DNA of 7,410 bases from Bacteroidales bacterium (lineage in GTDB: Bacteria; Bacteroidota; Bacteroidia; Bacteroidales; Muribaculaceae): positions 1 to 7,410 of the forward strand of contig SFER01000107.1 in the NCBI GenBank assembly GCA_004557195.1. Reading direction: 5' to 3'. A program made the translations under genes and the position numbers. Under the pieces are notes generated by a model. That model searched no databases. It was not told where the DNA came from and was given only the letters and a program-made list of their open reading frames with translations. Of this stretch, positions 1-6,486 are shown one piece after another (within the stretch, counting starts at the first letter, position 1; each line of letters opens with the position of its first letter).

Positions 1-699
1 CGTGCTTTGCGATACAACCAAAGATTTGCGCGCGATAGCCGATACTGCGGACTTAAATCGCTGTTTACAACGGGCGATATTTTCAATGCCGAGTTTGCCT
101 ATCATATTGTCCCCACCGAATACGATATTTTTGATTGTGCCACTTATAATGCCAATCCTGCCCGGTTTTATCTGGTGTGCACCGATGTCGAGACCGGCAA
201 GGCTGTGTATCACTGCTGCGAGGAGGGTGGTCATGAGATGTTTGAATGGGTGCGAGCGTCGGCGTCGATGCCGGTGGTGTCGCGGATTGTGGAGATTGCC
301 GGCAAGAAACTGCTTGACGGCGGTGTGAGCGACTCCATCCCGTTACAATTCTTTGAGAATAGCGGTTACACTCGCAATATCGTGGTGCTCACGCAGCCTC
401 TCGGCTATGTGAAGAAGCCCACGCGGATGATGCCGGCGATAAGGTGGTCGTTGCGCAAGTATCCGCTCATGGTGGAGGCGATGGCGCGCCGCCATGAGAT
501 GTATAATGCGCAGTTGCGCTATGTTGCCGAAGCTGAGAAAGAGGGGCGTTGCTTGGTGATACGTCCCGATGCTGCGCTTCCAATAGGGCATTTGTGCCAC
601 GATGCGGAGCAGATGCAGCAGGTTCACGCTCTTGGATGCGAGGTTGCGCGCCGCCGCATCGATGAGATTAAGAAATTCCTCTCCGACTCACTCAAATAG
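1..699 (+). CDS. Patatin-like phospholipase family protein, C-terminal part (5' end outside window)
   Basis: The reading frame is open from the first base and ends at TAG 697-699, giving 232 residues. It is the C-terminal part of a patatin-like serine acyl hydrolase, a family that cleaves acyl esters of phospholipids with a Ser-Asp dyad. The segment RASASMP (bases 253-273) and the DGG motif with the predicted catalytic Asp (bases 316-318) are visible. The oxyanion-hole glycine stretch and the GxSxG nucleophile should lie upstream, so activity cannot be judged here. After the catalytic core comes a charged tail (roughly the last 90 residues, with MMPAIRWSLRKYP and VEAMARRHEMYN) that resembles the extension of YjjU-like patatins (DUF6363 type). 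A TTG at base 7 could be called as a start, but the sequence upstream of it stays in frame and a start there would remove the nucleophile, so this is a window-edge truncation. It converges on the WYL gene. Confidence 0.88.
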   Translation, partial: RALRYNQRFARDSRYCGLKSLFTTGDIFNAEFAYHIVPTEYDIFDCATYNANPARFYLVCTDVETGKAVYHCCEEGGHEMFEWVRASASMPVVSRIVEIAGKKLLDGGVSDSIPLQFFENSGYTRNIVVLTQPLGYVKKPTRMMPAIRWSLRKYPLMVEAMARRHEMYNAQLRYVAEAEKEGRCLVIRPDAALPIGHLCHDAEQMQQVHALGCEVARRRIDEIKKFLSDSLK

Positions 700-1591
700 A
701 GGATTTATAGTTCTTTAGTGCGTTTTTGAGTTCCTCCACCACTTTCACTTGCAACGATTTGGGTGCTACCACCTCGACATTGCTGCCAAGTGCGAGAATT
801 TCTTGCACGAGGTCGAACGTGATGAGAATTTTATAGGTGAAAATCGAGTATTTGTCGTGGATTTCCTCCTGCTGCGATGGGTGGAGCGGCAAGGCGCGCA
901 GGTAGCGAGCCTGTGAGTGCTTCACTTTGAGTTTCACCTCCTTGGCGCTGCCTTTGTCGTGATAAATGCCCACACAATCTTTGAAATACTCCTTAACATC
1001 AAATTCGGGCGCCTTGAATGTGGCATCGAGAAGCCTCACTCGCTTGAAGCGGTCGAGCGAATAGGTGCGGATGCCGTTTTTCTTCGGCTCGTTGCCTATC
1101 ACATACCAGCGCTGCTTGAAGATGCGCAGGAAGTATGGCTCAAGCACCACTTCGGCTGTTCCGGAGCGGTCGAATGGGGTGTATTCAAACTGGATTCTGC
1201 GGTTTTCCTTCACGCCTTGAAGGATAATAGCGAGAAATTCGTGGGCAGAGGGGACATCCTCAAACATGATGCGATGTGCCACCATGCGGCTGTCGGCAAT
1301 GGAGCCGCTCACGGCCATGGAGTCGAGGAGCCACGAACGCAGTTCCCCATCGGCATCGCTTCCGCCTTCGATGCTGTATTCAAAGGTGGCAGGGTTGCAG
1401 GCAATGTTGATGTCGAAGGTGGATTCTATGCCGCGCAGATAGGTGTAGAATGTTCGGCGCGGCATAGGATTGCCTCCCGACAGGTCGATATTCTTAACCC
1501 ACAGGCTGTTGAGTTCCTTGCGCGTGATGAAGCGATGCCGCATAATAGTGTCAACGAGCCAAATGTATTTTTTTATCGTGTCGCCTGCCAT
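692..1591 (-). CDS. WYL-domain transcriptional regulator
   Basis: This 299-residue protein has the usual three-part layout of WYL regulators. An N-terminal winged-helix region (about residues 1-65, with FITRKELNSLW and RRTFYTYLRGIES) should bind DNA. A WYL domain (about 115-195) carries RWYVIG at 161-166 and SLDRFKRV at 178-185. A C-terminal WCX-like extension (about 215-295) follows. WYL domains are thought to sense ligands, often nucleic acids or nucleotides; nothing here identifies the ligand. The ATG at 1591 starts 12 bases after the symporter stop, so it is probably cotranscribed with the symporter and namZ and may be their local regulator; that role is inference. Its 3' end overlaps the end of the convergent patatin gene by 8 bp, with no room for a terminator between them. 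Confidence 0.9.
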   Translation of the reverse strand: MAGDTIKKYIWLVDTIMRHRFITRKELNSLWVKNIDLSGGNPMPRRTFYTYLRGIESTFDINIACNPATFEYSIEGGSDADGELRSWLLDSMAVSGSIADSRMVAHRIMFEDVPSAHEFLAIILQGVKENRRIQFEYTPFDRSGTAEVVLEPYFLRIFKQRWYVIGNEPKKNGIRTYSLDRFKRVRLLDATFKAPEFDVKEYFKDCVGIYHDKGSAKEVKLKVKHSQARYLRALPLHPSQQEEIHDKYSIFTYKILITFDLVQEILALGSNVEVVAPKSLQVKVVEELKNALKNYKSSI

Positions 1592-1603
1592 ATTGTGTTG
1601 GTT

Positions 1604-3052
1604 TTATTCAGATTTCTTGTATAGCAACGCTGCGCCAATCATTGTGAGGGCGGCGTTGAGGAGCAGGAGTTCAAAGCTCATTGTGTAATCGAACGCCGAT
1701 TTGAGCCATCCCTGGATGAAATAACTTGCCACCGGAGCCGCGATACACACAATCGGCACATAGCGGTCGAGCACACCGCGCTTGCACATCATGCCATAGG
1801 CAAACAAGCCGAGGATAGGCCCGTAGGTGTAGCTTGCGATGGTGTAAACCGCGCTGATAGCGTCGTCGTTGCTGATATAGTAGAACACAATTATTACGAG
1901 TCCCATAATCACCGACATAGCCACATGCACCATCTTGCGGGTCTTGGTGAGCCCTGCATCGTCTTTCTTCTTGTTGGCTTGGAGAATGTCAACGGTAAAC
2001 GAGGTGGTGAGCGATGTGAGCGCAGAACCGGCTGCCGAATAAGCCGCCGAGATGAGTCCGAGGATAAACATCACGAGCACAATCACCGGCATAGCATCGG
2101 ATGCCACAACTTGCCCGAATAGGTCGTCGGTCTTTGCCGGAATCGCCATCCCGGTTTTCTCGGTGTACATCACAAGCACAGTACCGAGAATGAGGAACAA
2201 TGACACCACAAAAAATTGCATTGTGCCGCTCACCATCATGTTTTTCTGCGACTCCTTGAAGTTTTTGCAAGCGAGTGTGCGTTGCATCATATCTTGGTCG
2301 AGACCGGTCATTGCGATAACCATAAACACGCCTGCCACAAACTGCTTCCAGAAATATGTGCCCTCCTTGGGATTGTCGAAGAAGAACACGCGCGAAGTGT
2401 CGTGGTCGCCGATAGAAGCGACGAGGGCACCGAAGTCAAGCCCCATGCTTGCTGCGATGAAGTAGATGCAGAGCACCACCGACATCACAAGGCAGATGGT
2501 TTTGAGGATATCGGTCCAAATCACTGTTTTAACACCTCCCTTGGCAGTGTAGAGCCAGATGAGGAGGATGGTGAGAATCACGTTTATCTCAAATGGGATG
2601 CCAAATTCGTTGAACACGAGCGATTGAAGCACCACGCACACCACATAGAAGCGCACTGCGGCTCCGAGCATCTTGGAGATGAAGAAAAACCATGCGCCGG
2701 TGCGATAGGTGCTGTCGCCGAAGCGCTGCTCCAGATAGCCGTAGATGGATATGAGGTTGCGGCGGTAGAACAGCGGCACAAGGAAATAGGCGATGAGGAA
2801 ATAGCCAAGCACAAAGCCAAACACCATCTGCAGGTAGCTGTAGCCCTTGGCCACCACCATTCCGGGCACCGATATAAATGTTACACCCGAGATTGCCGCG
2901 CCAATCATGGCGAGTGATGCGAGATACCACGGAGTGGAGCGGTTGCCGGTGAAGAAGCCTGCGTTGCTCGATTTGCGTCCCGCAAAATAGGACACTACAA
3001 AGAGGAGTACAAAATAGCCCGCAATTGTGGCAAGTACAATCCAATGATTCAT
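1604..3052 (-). CDS. Sodium:solute symporter (SSS/SLC5 family), candidate MurNAc or amino-sugar importer
   Basis: This 482-residue, strongly hydrophobic protein has about 13 predicted membrane segments and lies in the inner membrane. Family marks are an N-terminal segment followed by AGRKSSNAGFFTGNRSTPWY (residues 24-43), SGVTFISVPG at 55-64 in the first transport helix, GLDQDMMQRTLACKN at 250-264, and a serine-rich helix SAAYSAAGSALTSL at 335-348. The last corresponds to the region that supplies Na2-site hydroxyls in the vSGLT fold. It would couple sodium entry to uptake of a small solute. The sequence does not state the substrate. It lies 39 bases downstream of namZ on the same strand, so the NamZ product MurNAc or a related amino sugar is the best guess; Tannerella forsythia takes up MurNAc through a non-PTS transporter, MurT. 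No promoter-like element is visible in the 39-base gap, which favours cotranscription with namZ. Confidence 0.93.
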   Translation of the reverse strand: MNHWIVLATIAGYFVLLFVVSYFAGRKSSNAGFFTGNRSTPWYLASLAMIGAAISGVTFISVPGMVVAKGYSYLQMVFGFVLGYFLIAYFLVPLFYRRNLISIYGYLEQRFGDSTYRTGAWFFFISKMLGAAVRFYVVCVVLQSLVFNEFGIPFEINVILTILLIWLYTAKGGVKTVIWTDILKTICLVMSVVLCIYFIAASMGLDFGALVASIGDHDTSRVFFFDNPKEGTYFWKQFVAGVFMVIAMTGLDQDMMQRTLACKNFKESQKNMMVSGTMQFFVVSLFLILGTVLVMYTEKTGMAIPAKTDDLFGQVVASDAMPVIVLVMFILGLISAAYSAAGSALTSLTTSFTVDILQANKKKDDAGLTKTRKMVHVAMSVIMGLVIIVFYYISNDDAISAVYTIASYTYGPILGLFAYGMMCKRGVLDRYVPIVCIAAPVASYFIQGWLKSAFDYTMSFELLLLNAALTMIGAALLYKKSE

Positions 3053-3091
3053 AAAATAATGAGTTTATTAGGTTTGTTAATCGTTTAGTTT

Positions 3092-4291
3092 CTATTCGGC
3101 GTAGAGGAGGTAGGGACGGCGTTGCTCTTTAAAGCGTGCAACATCCTCGCTCCATGTGGCTTTGATTTCATCGGCGCTTTTCCCTTCCTTTATCATTTTG
3201 CGCACTTTCCCGTTGCCGATTAGCAACTCGAAGAAGCTGCGGAAGAAATGGTCGTCGAGGTTGAGATTGCGGTATGCGTCGATTACATATTCAAGATTAA
3301 TTCCTTTGGCGATGATTTCATCGTCGGGGATTTGAGTGAGGTCGCGACCATAGCACTCGCGATCGAGTTGCGGCGGATTTTTCGCGCCGGGAATGCTGCG
3401 CGGAGTGAACGAGAAGTCGTAGCCTTTCATGTTGGGGTGTCCATACACCTGGAACGGTTTGTCGGTGCCGCGACCGAGGCTCACAGGGGTTGCCTCGAAA
3501 TAGCATGTCGAGGGATAGAGATAAATCGAGTGCATATTGGGGAGGTTGGGCGATGGTGCCACCGGGAGCACATATCGGCTTTGGTGAGTGTAGTTTTTGC
3601 ACTTTATTATGGTGAGTTTCACCTTTTTGCCATTCTCGAGCCACCCTTCGCCGTTTGCCATGTTGGCGATTTCGCCCATGGTGAGTCCGTGAACAACCGG
3701 GATGGGGAGCGCGCCTACCCCCGATTTGTATTTCATGTCGAGGATGGGTCCATCGACATACATCCCGTTGGGATTCGGTCGGTCGAACACCACCACCTCT
3801 TTGTCGTATTCTATTGCGGCATTCATGAGGTTTATCATCGTAACGTAGTAGGTGTAGAAACGGAGTCCCACATCCTGGATATCCACCACGAGGACGTCAA
3901 ATCCGTCCATCACCTTCTTGGCGGGTTTCTTGGAGTTCCCGTCATAGAGCGAGGCAATGGGTATTCCGGTTTTCTCGTCAACGCTGCTCTTTACATGTTC
4001 TCCGGCATCGGCATTGCCGCGGAAGCCATGCTCGGGCGAGAAAATTGTAGTTACATCGACACCCTTTTCAAGCATAATGTCGAGGACATGCTTGTCGCCC
4101 ACCACGCCTGTGTGGTTGCTGAGCAACGCCACCTTTTTGCCCTTGAGCAATGGTACATACTCGCTTGTGCAAGCCGCGCCCACGATTATTTCGCCTGAAG
4201 CGGGCGTGTCGCATTTCGCTTTTTTCGCTATCGCCGGGATTGCGATTAGCGCCATCATAACGATGAGAGAAGTCTTTAAAAAATTGTGCAT
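3092..4291 (-). CDS. namZ: DUF1343 / NamZ-type exo-beta-N-acetylmuramidase (GH171), secreted to periplasm
   Basis: NamZ enzymes remove MurNAc from the non-reducing end of peptidoglycan glycan chains or MurNAc-GlcNAc fragments. This 399-residue protein starts with a Sec signal peptide (short basic start, hydrophobic residues about 8-21, likely cleavage after AIA near 22). C27 is not in a lipobox, so a soluble periplasmic enzyme is expected. The DUF1343 marks appear in order: SNHTG at 58-62, SPEHG at 85-89 with E87 as the expected catalytic acid, DIQDVGLRFYTY at 137-148, DRPNPNG at 170-176, PSPNLPN at 246-252, and FEATPVSLGRGTDKPF at 265-280. The length is normal and no key block is missing. 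It heads a run with the symporter and WYL gene and has its own promoter-like element upstream. Family assignment is firm; the MurNAc-releasing reaction is inferred from characterised Bacillus and Tannerella members. Confidence 0.92.
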   Translation of the reverse strand: MHNFLKTSLIVMMALIAIPAIAKKAKCDTPASGEIIVGAACTSEYVPLLKGKKVALLSNHTGVVGDKHVLDIMLEKGVDVTTIFSPEHGFRGNADAGEHVKSSVDEKTGIPIASLYDGNSKKPAKKVMDGFDVLVVDIQDVGLRFYTYYVTMINLMNAAIEYDKEVVVFDRPNPNGMYVDGPILDMKYKSGVGALPIPVVHGLTMGEIANMANGEGWLENGKKVKLTIIKCKNYTHQSRYVLPVAPSPNLPNMHSIYLYPSTCYFEATPVSLGRGTDKPFQVYGHPNMKGYDFSFTPRSIPGAKNPPQLDRECYGRDLTQIPDDEIIAKGINLEYVIDAYRNLNLDDHFFRSFFELLIGNGKVRKMIKEGKSADEIKATWSEDVARFKEQRRPYLLYAE

Positions 4292-4317
4292 TTCGGTAGT
4301 CTTTTAAGTTTATTGCG

Positions 4318-4349
4318 TAAAGATAGTGATATTTTCATTATGTGTGAAA
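4318..4349 (-). promoter_or_regulatory. Putative Bacteroidetes-type promoter of namZ
   Basis: On the minus strand TATCTTTA (4325-4318) is one base from the TAnnTTTG -7 consensus. It lies 20 bases downstream of TTTC (4349-4346), a near match to the -33 TTTG. Transcription would start at roughly 4310-4314, leaving a leader of about 20 bases before the ATG at 4291. The -33 element directly abuts the rluA stop codon (4352-4350), so this would separate the namZ unit from rluA. The spacing equals that of the two promoters in 6290-6486. The call rests on pattern only. Confidence 0.45.
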
Positions 4350-5276
4350 TTATCGCTTGAAAAATGACATAAAATATGCCGGAAACGGAGTTTCAAACGA
4401 CAAAGCCTCGCCCGAGCGCGGGTGACGGAACACAAGGCGGAAGGCGTGCAGGCACATGCGCTTGGCGCCATCGATGCGTGCGCCATATTTGTAGTCGCCC
4501 AGGATGGGATGGTGAATCACCGACATGTGCACCCTAATCTGGTTTTTGCGCCCGGTGTGAAGATGCAGCTCGATGAGCGACAACCCCGGTGCTCGTTTCA
4601 ACAAGCGCCAGTCGGTCCACGCCCATTTGCCACCGTTGTTGGTGCGGCTGCTCACTATTTTGAGGCTGTCGGTGTCTTTAAGCCAACTCTTCACATGCCC
4701 TTCTTCCTGCTCCATTTCGCCCTCTACAACTGCCACGTAGCGGCGGTCGATGATGGTCTTCTGCCAGTCGGCGGTGAGGAGCTGCTGCACCTCAACGCTC
4801 TTGGCATACATCATCAGCCCTGTCGTGCGGGCATCGAGGCGATGCACCACATGGGCGTTGCAACGCTGGCGAGTATCGACAAAATAGCGGTCGAGAAGGT
4901 CTTTCATATTGAGGCTGTTTCGCCCCACGCCCATCGAGAGCACTTCGTCGGCTTTGTTCACTACTATCAAGTCGTCGTCTTCATACACGATGTCGAAAAA
5001 CGGCGTGTAGTCGAAACTCTTGGTGGAGCCGCCGGGATGCTTACTTATCTCCACAATCATGTCGGGCATCACCTTGAAGTCGAAGTGGGTCTCCACCTCA
5101 TGCTCCACGAGCACACCGCCGCCCGAAAGTATCGATTTTGCCTTGGTGCGGCTTATCCCGGCAAGGCTTTTCATCACAAATTCGAGCAATCCACACTCCT
5201 CGCGAGCTATAAACTGGGTGTATTTGGTGTCGGCGCGGCGTACTCCCCCCACCGAACGTTTCTTTGTTCCGCGCAT
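4350..5276 (-). CDS. RluA-family RNA pseudouridine synthase
   Basis: This cytoplasmic 308-residue enzyme would isomerise specific uridines in rRNA or tRNA to pseudouridine. A basic N-terminus leads into an S4-like RNA-binding domain (about 20-78, with SRTKAKSILSGGGVLV at 42-57). The catalytic domain follows (about 95-300): HRLDARTTG at 145-153 with catalytic D148, RRYVAVVEG at 178-186, TGRKNQIRVHM at 241-251, and LGDYKYG at 259-265. The length is typical for RluD-like members, but the target uridine cannot be read from the sequence, so no specific symbol is given. The ATG at 5276 follows the YqaE-type stop after a single base, so the two are surely on one transcript. S4-domain synthases of this form next to murI are ordinary housekeeping genes. 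Confidence 0.94.
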   Translation of the reverse strand: MRGTKKRSVGGVRRADTKYTQFIAREECGLLEFVMKSLAGISRTKAKSILSGGGVLVEHEVETHFDFKVMPDMIVEISKHPGGSTKSFDYTPFFDIVYEDDDLIVVNKADEVLSMGVGRNSLNMKDLLDRYFVDTRQRCNAHVVHRLDARTTGLMMYAKSVEVQQLLTADWQKTIIDRRYVAVVEGEMEQEEGHVKSWLKDTDSLKIVSSRTNNGGKWAWTDWRLLKRAPGLSLIELHLHTGRKNQIRVHMSVIHHPILGDYKYGARIDGAKRMCLHAFRLVFRHPRSGEALSFETPFPAYFMSFFKR

Positions 5277-5277
5277 T

Positions 5278-5430
5278 TCAATGCTTGTTTAAGATAATCA
5301 ATGCCGCTATCACTCCCGGAACCCAGCCGCAGCAGGTGAGCAGGAACACTATAAGCACCGAGCCACATCCGCGGTCGATTACTGCAAGGGGCGGGAAAAT
5401 TATCGCTAATAATACTCTTAATAATGACAT
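5278..5430 (-). CDS. YqaE/Pmp3-family small membrane protein (50 aa)
   Basis: A short minus-strand frame runs from ATG 5430-5428 to TGA 5280-5278 and is easily missed by length cut-offs. The product starts MSLLRVLLAIIFPPLAVIDR, continues with the family's GCG motif (residues 21-23), and has a second hydrophobic segment with TCCGWVPGVIAALIIL at about 32-47. This is the two-helix pattern of Pmp3/YqaE (UPF0057) proteins, which are normally 50-60 residues, so it looks complete. The yeast and plant members affect membrane potential and salt tolerance; the bacterial role is poorly known. It lies 22 bases after the murI stop and one base before rluA, suggesting a murI-yqaE-rluA transcript. Confidence 0.9.
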   Translation of the reverse strand: MSLLRVLLAIIFPPLAVIDRGCGSVLIVFLLTCCGWVPGVIAALIILNKH

Positions 5431-5452
5431 ATTCAGGTGGTTTTTTGAAGTT

Positions 5453-6289
5453 TTACAATGTTATGTGCTGCGCCTCGACCTGTTCGCCGAGAAACACCGA
5501 TGCGAGTTCGCCGAAATTGCCGCCACATTCGGTGGTGAGGTATTCCACAGTGCCTCCGCGCGAGCATAAGCTCTCGATTTCGGGATGGCGCAACAGATAG
5601 TCGGCAAGGCTCTCGCTCACAATCGGTCCCTGCGACACCAGTTTCACCCCCGAGGGGAGGTATTGCGCTATTTTGTCGGCAAGGAGGGGATAGTGAGTAC
5701 AGGCAAGCAGGATTGTGTCGATGTCGGGGCATTGCGCCATGAGCATATCCACATATTTCTTTACGAAATAATCGGCGCCCGGCTGGTCATACTCCTTGTT
5801 TTCGATGAGCGGCACCCACATGGGGCACGCCTGCGAGAAAAGTTCAATTCCGGGAGCGATTTTTGCCATCTCCATGTCGTAACTGTGGCTCTGGATGGTG
5901 CCTCGTGTGCCCATCACGCCGATTTTTCCGCTCTTCGACATGCTGCCGAGCACCTCCACGGTGGGGCGTATCACCCCGAGCACGCGGCGCGACGGCGCAA
6001 TGCGCGGAAGGTCGCGTTGCTGGATGCTGCGCAACGCCTTGGCGCTGGCTGTGTTGCACCCCAAAATCACAAGGCGGCATCCCCGCGAGAAGAGATATTC
6101 AACCGCCTGGAGGGTAAACTCATACACCACGTCAAACGACCGATTCCCGTAGGGTGCGCGAGCATTGTCGCCAAGATACAGATAGTCATATTGCGGAAGG
6201 CGCTGCTTGATATCCCTAAGGATAGTAAGTCCGCCATATCCCGAGTCGAACACGCCAATCGGCGCTCCTATTTCTTTATTTTCTGCCAT
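5453..6289 (-). CDS. murI: Glutamate racemase
   Basis: MurI interconverts L- and D-glutamate in the cytoplasm and supplies the D-Glu that MurD adds to peptidoglycan precursors. The 278-residue protein is full length and has the two-cysteine acid/base machinery: FDSGYGG at 14-20 (D15 and S16 at the active site), LGDNARAPYGNRS at 39-51, the first catalytic cysteine in CNTAS at 78-82, GVIRPTVE at 105-112, GTRGTIQS at 127-134, and the second cysteine in ACTHYPLL at 196-203. The start at ATG 6289 is preferred because the next in-frame GTG codes V13, inside the conserved first strand. It heads the minus-strand block and is divergent from the TIR gene. The promoter element directly before it leaves almost no leader. 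Confidence 0.96.
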   Translation of the reverse strand: MAENKEIGAPIGVFDSGYGGLTILRDIKQRLPQYDYLYLGDNARAPYGNRSFDVVYEFTLQAVEYLFSRGCRLVILGCNTASAKALRSIQQRDLPRIAPSRRVLGVIRPTVEVLGSMSKSGKIGVMGTRGTIQSHSYDMEMAKIAPGIELFSQACPMWVPLIENKEYDQPGADYFVKKYVDMLMAQCPDIDTILLACTHYPLLADKIAQYLPSGVKLVSQGPIVSESLADYLLRHPEIESLCSRGGTVEYLTTECGGNFGELASVFLGEQVEAQHITL

Positions 6290-6293
6290 ACCG

Positions 6294-6324
6294 CAAATTT
6301 ACAACATCTTCGTCATGTCGGCAA
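6294..6324 (-). promoter_or_regulatory. Putative murI promoter (Bacteroidetes -33/-7 type)
   Basis: On the minus strand TAAATTTG (6301-6294) matches the TAnnTTTG -7 consensus exactly. It follows a TTG (6324-6322) after 20 bases, the same spacing as at the divergent TIR gene. Only four bases separate the element from the murI ATG (6289-6287), so transcription would start at or a few bases around the start codon. That implies a leaderless or nearly leaderless mRNA. Confidence 0.6.
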
Positions 6325-6343
6325 CATTTTAGCGATTTTCTTT

Positions 6344-6369
6344 GAATTTCCGCCCGCGAATCCGCCCGC
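6344..6369. repeat. GC-rich imperfect tandem repeat, two units
   Basis: GAATTTCCGCCCGC (6344-6357) is followed directly by GAATCCGCCCGC (6358-6369). The shared core CCGCCCGC recurs with a 12-base period, inside an otherwise AT-rich divergent intergenic region. It could be a paired protein-binding site or a chance duplication; nothing in the sequence decides this. Confidence 0.6.
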
Positions 6370-6396
6370 TCGATGCACACGGGTCGCAAGCTATGA

Positions 6397-6417
6397 GGAA
6401 TTTTCGAGAAAAATTCC
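6397..6417. repeat. Perfect inverted repeat upstream of the TIR gene promoter
   Basis: The arms GGAATTTT (6397-6404) and AAAATTCC (6410-6417) are perfect reverse complements around a 5-base centre, CGAGA. The repeat ends 10 bases before the -33 element of the TIR promoter, where an activator or repressor could bind. It is A+T rich without a GC stem or a T-run placed as in an intrinsic terminator, and no gene ends nearby, so an operator is more likely than a terminator. Function is inferred from position only. Confidence 0.6.
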
Positions 6418-6427
6418 ATCGAGTCTC

Positions 6428-6458
6428 TTGACATCGCGCTCAAATTGTTGTAAATTTG
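6428..6458 (+). promoter_or_regulatory. Putative promoter of the TIR/WG-repeat gene
   Basis: TAAATTTG (6451-6458) matches the Bacteroidetes -7 consensus exactly and follows TTG (6428-6430) after 20 bases. Transcription should start near 6462-6466, giving a leader of about 20-25 bases. The leader is rich in A and C and has no Shine-Dalgarno sequence, as is usual for this phylum. The 14 bases TGTTGTAAATTTGC at 6446-6459 are repeated exactly, in opposite orientation, at the murI promoter. Confidence 0.6.
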
Positions 6459-6486
6459 CAGAAACAAACCAAACCCCAAAACCGAA

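Noticed and set aside
7..699. TTG at base 7 as a true start of the patatin-like gene
   Set aside because: The frame is open to the window edge, and starting there would lose the GxSxG nucleophile half, so the gene is better explained as cut by the window.
3248..4198. Long open frame on the plus strand opposite namZ (316 codons)
   Set aside because: It lies fully antisense to a complete NamZ protein with all family motifs. The translation is rich in His, Val and Glu with no recognisable domain, which is what a reverse-complement frame of GC-biased coding DNA gives.
4211..4291. NamZ as a lipoprotein through C27
   Set aside because: C27 is preceded by Lys residues, and no lipobox of the LxxC type is present. 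A signal-peptidase I site after AIA fits better.
4422..5297. Plus-strand open frame opposite the pseudouridine synthase gene
   Set aside because: It is a shadow of a gene with an intact HRLDARTTG catalytic motif, with the same His/Ala-rich antisense composition and no family resemblance.
6397..6417. Inverted repeat as an intrinsic terminator
   Set aside because: No gene ends next to it on either strand, the stem is A+T rich, and no T-run follows the stem outside the arms.
6459..6486. AAACAAACCAAACC-like leader as a repeat array or CRISPR fragment
   Set aside because: It is a single short A/C-rich stretch between promoter and start codon, with no spacers or further copies, and is typical of Bacteroidetes leaders.
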